The position numbers and the translations under genes are program-made. This document shows, one piece after another, positions 61,137 through 64,000 of a stretch of 64,000 nt of DNA (positions are counted from its first letter, which is position 1; every line of letters starts with the position of its first letter). The notes below the pieces were generated by a model that saw only the letters and a program-made list of their open reading frames with translations, searched no databases and was not told where the DNA came from. The DNA is from Paracoccaceae bacterium (GTDB lineage Bacteria; Pseudomonadota; Alphaproteobacteria; Rhodobacterales; Rhodobacteraceae): assembly GCA_002708925.1 (NCBI GenBank), contig PAPN01000014.1, forward strand, positions 62,001 to 126,000, in the 5' to 3' direction.

Positions 61137-61637
61137 ATGTTCGATCACTACAGTTGCGGGCTGTCTCCCGCAGAGGCGGCAGCCGAAGCCGCCGAGGCCG
61201 AGCGCGAGACGGCAGAATTCGAGGCCCAGCGAGCAGCCGAACGTGAAGCGTATATCTCCAGCTTGCCGACCAAGCACCACCGTCACAACCTTAGGCGCCG
61301 GGTGAAGAAGAACTTCGATGAAGCGATGCGCCGCGCGAGAAATGCAGAAGCCGTGCCACCGTGGCTGACTGACGCCGACAAAGCGGCCATGCTGGCGATC
61401 TATCAAGAAGCGGACGATCTGGAGCGTCTGACCGGTGTGCCGCATGAGGTCGATCACATCGTCCAGCTTGTCGGCAAGAACAAAGCCGGTGATCAGGTGA
61501 TCTCGGGGCTGCATGTGCCGTGGAACCTTCGCGCCATTCCTTGGAAGATGAACCGAATGCGCGGCGACTGGTTCTACATCGCAGCATGTGAGCGAGTAGA
61601 CCCGAACAGCGACGACGAGATTCTCGCTGCTTTCTAA
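61137..61637 (+). CDS. HNH endonuclease
   Basis: The 166-residue protein has an Ala/Glu-rich N-terminal helix and an HNH domain near the C-terminus: VPHEVDHIVQL with Asp106-His107, then LHVPWNLRAIPWKMNR with Asn130. This is the arrangement of phage-type HNH nucleases that cluster with terminases or act in homing. The start at 61137 has a good purine stretch (AAAGGA) upstream. It ends 51 bases before a tRNA gene. Whether it cuts DNA with specificity is unknown. Confidence 0.78.
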   Translation: MFDHYSCGLSPAEAAAEAAEAERETAEFEAQRAAEREAYISSLPTKHHRHNLRRRVKKNFDEAMRRARNAEAVPPWLTDADKAAMLAIYQEADDLERLTGVPHEVDHIVQLVGKNKAGDQVISGLHVPWNLRAIPWKMNRMRGDWFYIAACERVDPNSDDEILAAF

Positions 61638-61688
61638 CTGAAATCGCTTGAATGAGCCGTCCGCTGCGTTTAAACGCACGGTCGGTCC

Positions 61689-61764
61689 GCCTCAATAGCT
61701 CAGCTGGTAGAGCAGGTCCTTCGTAAGGACAAGGTCGGGGGTTCGAGTCCCTCTTGAGGCACCA
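61689..61764 (+). tRNA. tRNA-Thr (anticodon CGT)
   Basis: All arms of a tRNA can be drawn. The seven-base acceptor stem (GCCTCAA with TTGAGGC) is perfect. The D arm has four base pairs (GCTC/GAGC). The anticodon loop TTCGTAA gives anticodon CGT, and the T arm has the GGTTCGAGTC loop. A discriminator A and an encoded CCA follow. The anticodon stem has one mismatch (first pair G-A). It is unlike the usual chromosomal tRNA-Thr(CGT) in acceptor stem and anticodon stem, so it was probably brought with the island. Position 61689 is the first base. Confidence 0.95.
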
Positions 61765-61846
61765 TTCCCCTGACTTGCCAAATCACCCCATTGTCGTGCA
61801 CTATTGCGCGAACAGAATGAGAACACGAAAGCGACGAGATGAGACG

Positions 61847-62395
61847 ATGAGCGCATACGATCCGAGGGCAATAGCGAACCTCATGCTAGACGAGGCGGAT
61901 CGACGTGGCATCAAGATCAGCAACCTGGCACTTCAAAAGCTACTCTATTTCGCGCACGGAATCCACATGAAGCGCGGGAAAGGGCCGCTTGTCTCAGGCT
62001 ACTTCGAGGCGTGGCAGTATGGCCCGGTGCATCCGGCTGTCTATCGAGCGTTCAAGAGAAACGGCGCAGAACCGATTGCCTTTCGGGCTGTAAAGCAAGA
62101 CCCTCTGACAGGGCGGACGAGTGAACTGCCTATACCAGACGATATGGCGGTTGTTGATCTGATCAGTGATGTTGTCCGACATTTCGGCCCTATGTCCCCG
62201 GGACGGTTGGTGGACCTGTCTCACGCAAAGGGCTCCCCATGGAGCGTGGTGGTGGACAAAGCGAGAACGAACGTTGCTTTTGGAATGCGGATACCGGATA
62301 ATGTGATCCTAGACCGATTCCAACACCACAAGGTGTCCTTGAACGCTACACCTCGCGCAGGAGAACCGCCAAGTGACGATACGCCCATTGCCTGA
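61847..62395 (+). CDS. Panacea (DUF4065) domain protein, probable antitoxin
   Basis: The 182-residue protein has the Panacea pattern: ISNLALQKLLYFAHGIHMKRG near 25-45, then YFEAWQYGPVHPAVYRAFK and the C-terminal HAKGSPWSVVV. Panacea domains act as antitoxins of varied toxins, and SocA is a member. The start at ATG 61847 gives a normal N-terminus; an ATG at 61754 lies in the tRNA. It overlaps the next gene by 23 bases, as expected for a toxin-antitoxin pair. It may also be a general phage-derived regulator. Confidence 0.82.
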   Translation: MSAYDPRAIANLMLDEADRRGIKISNLALQKLLYFAHGIHMKRGKGPLVSGYFEAWQYGPVHPAVYRAFKRNGAEPIAFRAVKQDPLTGRTSELPIPDDMAVVDLISDVVRHFGPMSPGRLVDLSHAKGSPWSVVVDKARTNVAFGMRIPDNVILDRFQHHKVSLNATPRAGEPPSDDTPIA

Positions 62396-63089
62396 CATTG
62401 ACCTTGCGCGGATCGCGCCCCAGCGCGACGACATGAAGCGCAAGAGCTTAGAGCAGATGAAGGGCGGGTTCTCGACGTTCTCCTACAAGCCCGTTCGATC
62501 CTGCTTTTCCGACCTTTTCAACATCCAACCCGAGTTGGATCTTGGTATTGCCGAACCGACACCTTGGCCCGTGATCGAGGCGGAGTTGCGGAAGCGGTCC
62601 AAGTCGGACGAAGAATTCACATACAACCGGCGCGTAGCCCTTGGCCTGCATGACTTCGCCACTTCTGGCCGGGTTTTTGGACGCAAGCACGAATTCTTCC
62701 CGCTCTCGATGGGCATGGGCCGGAAAGTGACTTTCTGGCTGCCGATGATTCTTGCCATCGACGAGCAAGCCAGCGCGCTGTTTATCGAGCCGCGCCGGTC
62801 GCGAGGCCTGACGGCAGAGGGTAGGCGTTTCGCATTCTCGATGATGCACGAGCGCATCCGGGCGGCTGACGAGGACTTTGCCGAGGTTCGGTTGACCATC
62901 GCGCAGTTTGGCGATCCATCGGACGACCGCCGGGCCGTCAGACTCCACACGGATGAAGGCGTTGACCTCTATTCGCGCGAAGAACTCGAACTCATGGTCG
63001 CCTCCACCTATGATATGTGGCGCGAGGTACTTGAGGAACGGGAGCGCGAAGCGCGGCGCGGCGCGACGGGCACAGGCCCGCTGATCTGA
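62373..63089 (+). CDS. Partner of the Panacea protein, possible toxin, family not recognised
   Basis: The 238-residue protein has no membrane segment. Its middle contains FATSGRVFGRKHEFFPLSMGMGRKVTFWLPMILAIDEQ and then IEPRRSRGLTAEGRRFAFSMM, which look like a folded alpha/beta domain without a motif I know. The start is GTG 62373 with AGGAG nine bases upstream, overlapping the Panacea gene. Because Panacea genes usually sit before toxin genes, this is a candidate toxin of a new type or a diverged known one. It might also be a structural partner. Confidence 0.55.
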   Translation: MTIRPLPDIDLARIAPQRDDMKRKSLEQMKGGFSTFSYKPVRSCFSDLFNIQPELDLGIAEPTPWPVIEAELRKRSKSDEEFTYNRRVALGLHDFATSGRVFGRKHEFFPLSMGMGRKVTFWLPMILAIDEQASALFIEPRRSRGLTAEGRRFAFSMMHERIRAADEDFAEVRLTIAQFGDPSDDRRAVRLHTDEGVDLYSREELELMVASTYDMWREVLEEREREARRGATGTGPLI

Positions 63090-63115
63090 AGCAACATCCC
63101 TACGTGAAGGCTGGC

Positions 63116-63346
63116 ATGGATTCGAGCAGCGTCCCTATCAAAAACTGCGACCTTCTAACTTGGAGTGAGATACTTCGGGTGAGCAAGGAGTGTGCGGCTG
63201 CGGACAAGACATTCCCGGAACTGTTTGAGGCGCTTCGCCCGTTTGGCTACACGCGCCAGTCCGTCGCGAACTGGATCACCAAGGGCTACATTCCGCATTA
63301 CCGGCCCGCAGAACCGCGAGGCTACGAGCCCGTGAAATTCTCGTAA
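63116..63346 (+). CDS. Small helix-turn-helix-like protein
   Basis: The 76-residue protein has a helical middle, FPELFEALRPFGYTRQSVANWITKGYIPHYRP, in which YTRQSVANWITKG fits the second and third helix of a small DNA-binding helix-turn-helix. The ATG at 63116 has AAGG five bases upstream; a GTG at 63104 would add four residues. It follows the Panacea pair by 26 bases and might regulate the island. Function unproven. Confidence 0.5.
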   Translation: MDSSSVPIKNCDLLTWSEILRVSKECAAADKTFPELFEALRPFGYTRQSVANWITKGYIPHYRPAEPRGYEPVKFS

Positions 63347-63381
63347 CATTCTCGAAAACACCTAACGTCTTGATGATACTG

Positions 63382-63393
63382 TGGAAATGGTCG
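63382..63393 (+). repeat. 12-base direct repeat, copy 1 (TGGAAATGGTCG)
   Basis: The same 12 bases occur again at 63727-63738, flanking the two tRNA-Thr half copies. This may be chance or a boundary repeat. Confidence 0.35.
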
Positions 63394-63403
63394 GTTTGAG
63401 CAC

Positions 63404-63444
63404 TCATTACGAATGACGTGCTCTACCAGCTGAGCTACACCGGC
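63404..63444 (-). other. Truncated tRNA-Thr(CGT) 5' half, candidate attachment scar 1
   Basis: Read on the minus strand from 63444, the sequence begins GCCGGTGTAGCTCAGCTGGT and continues through the anticodon loop with TTCGTAA. It matches the usual Rhodobacterales tRNA-Thr(CGT) gene, as I remember it, up to the anticodon stem and then stops matching. The T arm and the acceptor 3' strand are missing, so it cannot give a tRNA. Integration of an element at the anticodon loop would leave such a half. The gap 63347-63753 holds no gene I can support. Confidence 0.75.
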
Positions 63445-63542
63445 ATTCTTCTCTTTCTGCGGCCCTACTATGGCCCTACTCGTTACTGCGTGCCGTCTCC
63501 AACTCATTGGCATCAAACGTCAATCGCGAGCGGACCCGCTAC

Positions 63543-63580
63543 TTACGAATGACGCGCTCTATCAGCTAAGCGACGGCGGC
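63543..63580 (-). other. Second, more decayed tRNA-Thr 5' half, candidate attachment scar 2
   Basis: Read on the minus strand from 63580: GCCGCCGTCGCTTAGCTGAT, then AGAGCGCGTCATTCGTAA. It is about 80 percent like scar 1, again ending at the anticodon loop. Several D-arm changes would break the fold, so it seems older. Confidence 0.6.
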
Positions 63581-63726
63581 AATGGCGCTCGTTTAACGGC
63601 TGAATGGCTGCCGCGCAAGGCTGAATCAGAACGGGGCCTCGCCGTTGTCCAAATGCTCTGTTCTGTTCCGGTCTGATTTGGAAATCTGGACAGCGGGCGT
63701 TTGAAGCGATGCCAGCGTTGTCATCT

Positions 63727-63738
63727 TGGAAATGGTCG
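63727..63738 (+). repeat. 12-base direct repeat, copy 2 (TGGAAATGGTCG)
   Basis: Identical to 63382-63393 and 16 bases before the start of the last gene. See copy 1. Confidence 0.35.
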
Positions 63739-63753
63739 ATTAGGGTTCCACAG

Positions 63754-64000
63754 ATGATATGCGCAAAACAGATACTGTCCGTGATGCTTGCTGCCGTTCT
63801 GGTTGTCGTGACCGGATTGAGCGGCCCCGCGCACGCATTGTCTGGGGATTGCGCTGGCGGGCATTGTGCGGAACATGTGCATATGTCGGCAGATACTCAA
63901 AATGCTGGCCATGCTGCGATGGATTTTGCCGGGCAGGTGCCCTCAGATTCAGGCGGCGCGGGGCATGAAGGGTGCAATCCGTTCCTGTGTAATGTCCTGG
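63754..64000 (+). CDS. Secreted His/Cys-rich small protein, 3' end outside the window
   Basis: The frame opens MICAKQILSVMLAAVLVVVT and has a Sec-type signal ending PAHA (about residue 28). The mature part is rich in His, Cys and Met (GGHCAEHVHM, GHAAM, GHEGCNPFLCNVL), suggesting metal binding, perhaps copper. It is open to the last base of the window (82 codons). No ribosome-binding site is obvious and the first ATG is only the best guess. Base composition and position right of the scars suggest it belongs to the chromosome and not to the island. Confidence 0.6.
   Translation, partial: MICAKQILSVMLAAVLVVVTGLSGPAHALSGDCAGGHCAEHVHMSADTQNAGHAAMDFAGQVPSDSGGAGHEGCNPFLCNVL

Noticed and set aside
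63322-63516. A 64-codon minus-strand frame containing AGVAQLVEH
   Set aside because: This peptide is the well-known false translation of a tRNA 5' half, here the broken tRNA-Thr.
1-64000. Insertion sequences, CRISPR arrays, rRNA genes and a replication origin
   Set aside because: I looked for transposase motifs, regular repeat-spacer patterns, rRNA sequence and DnaA-box clusters and saw none convincing.

Overview
The window looks like chromosomal DNA of an alphaproteobacterium of the order Rhodobacterales (Roseobacter/Paracoccaceae type). This rests on protein relatedness and gene order that I recognise (maf-aroE-coaE-dnaQ-secB-fxsA-timA-mltA-smr-hslUV; trxA-addAB-murU-amgK-tsaE; regB/senC-regA; hemD-mitofilin-hemY), and on a high G+C content with good Shine-Dalgarno sites. 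No database search was possible, so family names come from motifs and remembered sequence patterns.

Region by region. Positions 1-24.7 kb are a dense housekeeping block: shikimate and CoA synthesis, DNA proofreading, protein export, HslUV protease, thioredoxin, AddAB recombination, peptidoglycan recycling (AmgK/MurU), t6A synthesis (TsaE) and the RegB/RegA redox two-component system with SenC. From 24.8 to 26.8 kb lie ahcY and a DUF2853 gene. From 26.9 to 31.9 kb is an accessory cluster on the minus strand: two related small precursor-like proteins with twin-arginine-like leaders, a PqqD-like/HPr-kinase-like fusion protein, a nucleotidyltransferase, and a membrane-bound sugar-nucleotide dehydratase upstream. 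From 32 to 39.3 kb come glmM, tsaD, hemD, a mitofilin-like protein, hemY and small conserved genes.

From 39.4 to about 56.1 kb the window is catabolic. SDR and FAD dehydrogenases, an AraC regulator and a TRAP transporter lead into an alicyclic-acid gene set resembling the Rhodopseudomonas ali/bad pathway. AliA activates cyclohexanecarboxylate, AliB dehydrogenates the CoA ester, a BadK-like hydratase adds water, BadH oxidises and BadI opens the ring to pimeloyl-CoA. A divergent MarR-type BadR-like regulator lies between the gene groups. I see related 7-4-7 inverted repeats in both control regions of this cluster, which suggests one regulon.

The last aliphatic SDR gene is cut off near 56.09 kb. 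From there to about 63.6 kb the DNA is a genomic island or prophage/satellite remnant: small and large terminase genes without capsid genes, a type II restriction-modification pair, an HNH nuclease, a tRNA-Thr(CGT), a Panacea-domain antitoxin-like gene with a partner, and two broken 5' halves of tRNA-Thr genes that look like attachment-site scars. No integrase is visible. The window ends inside a gene for a small secreted His/Cys-rich protein.
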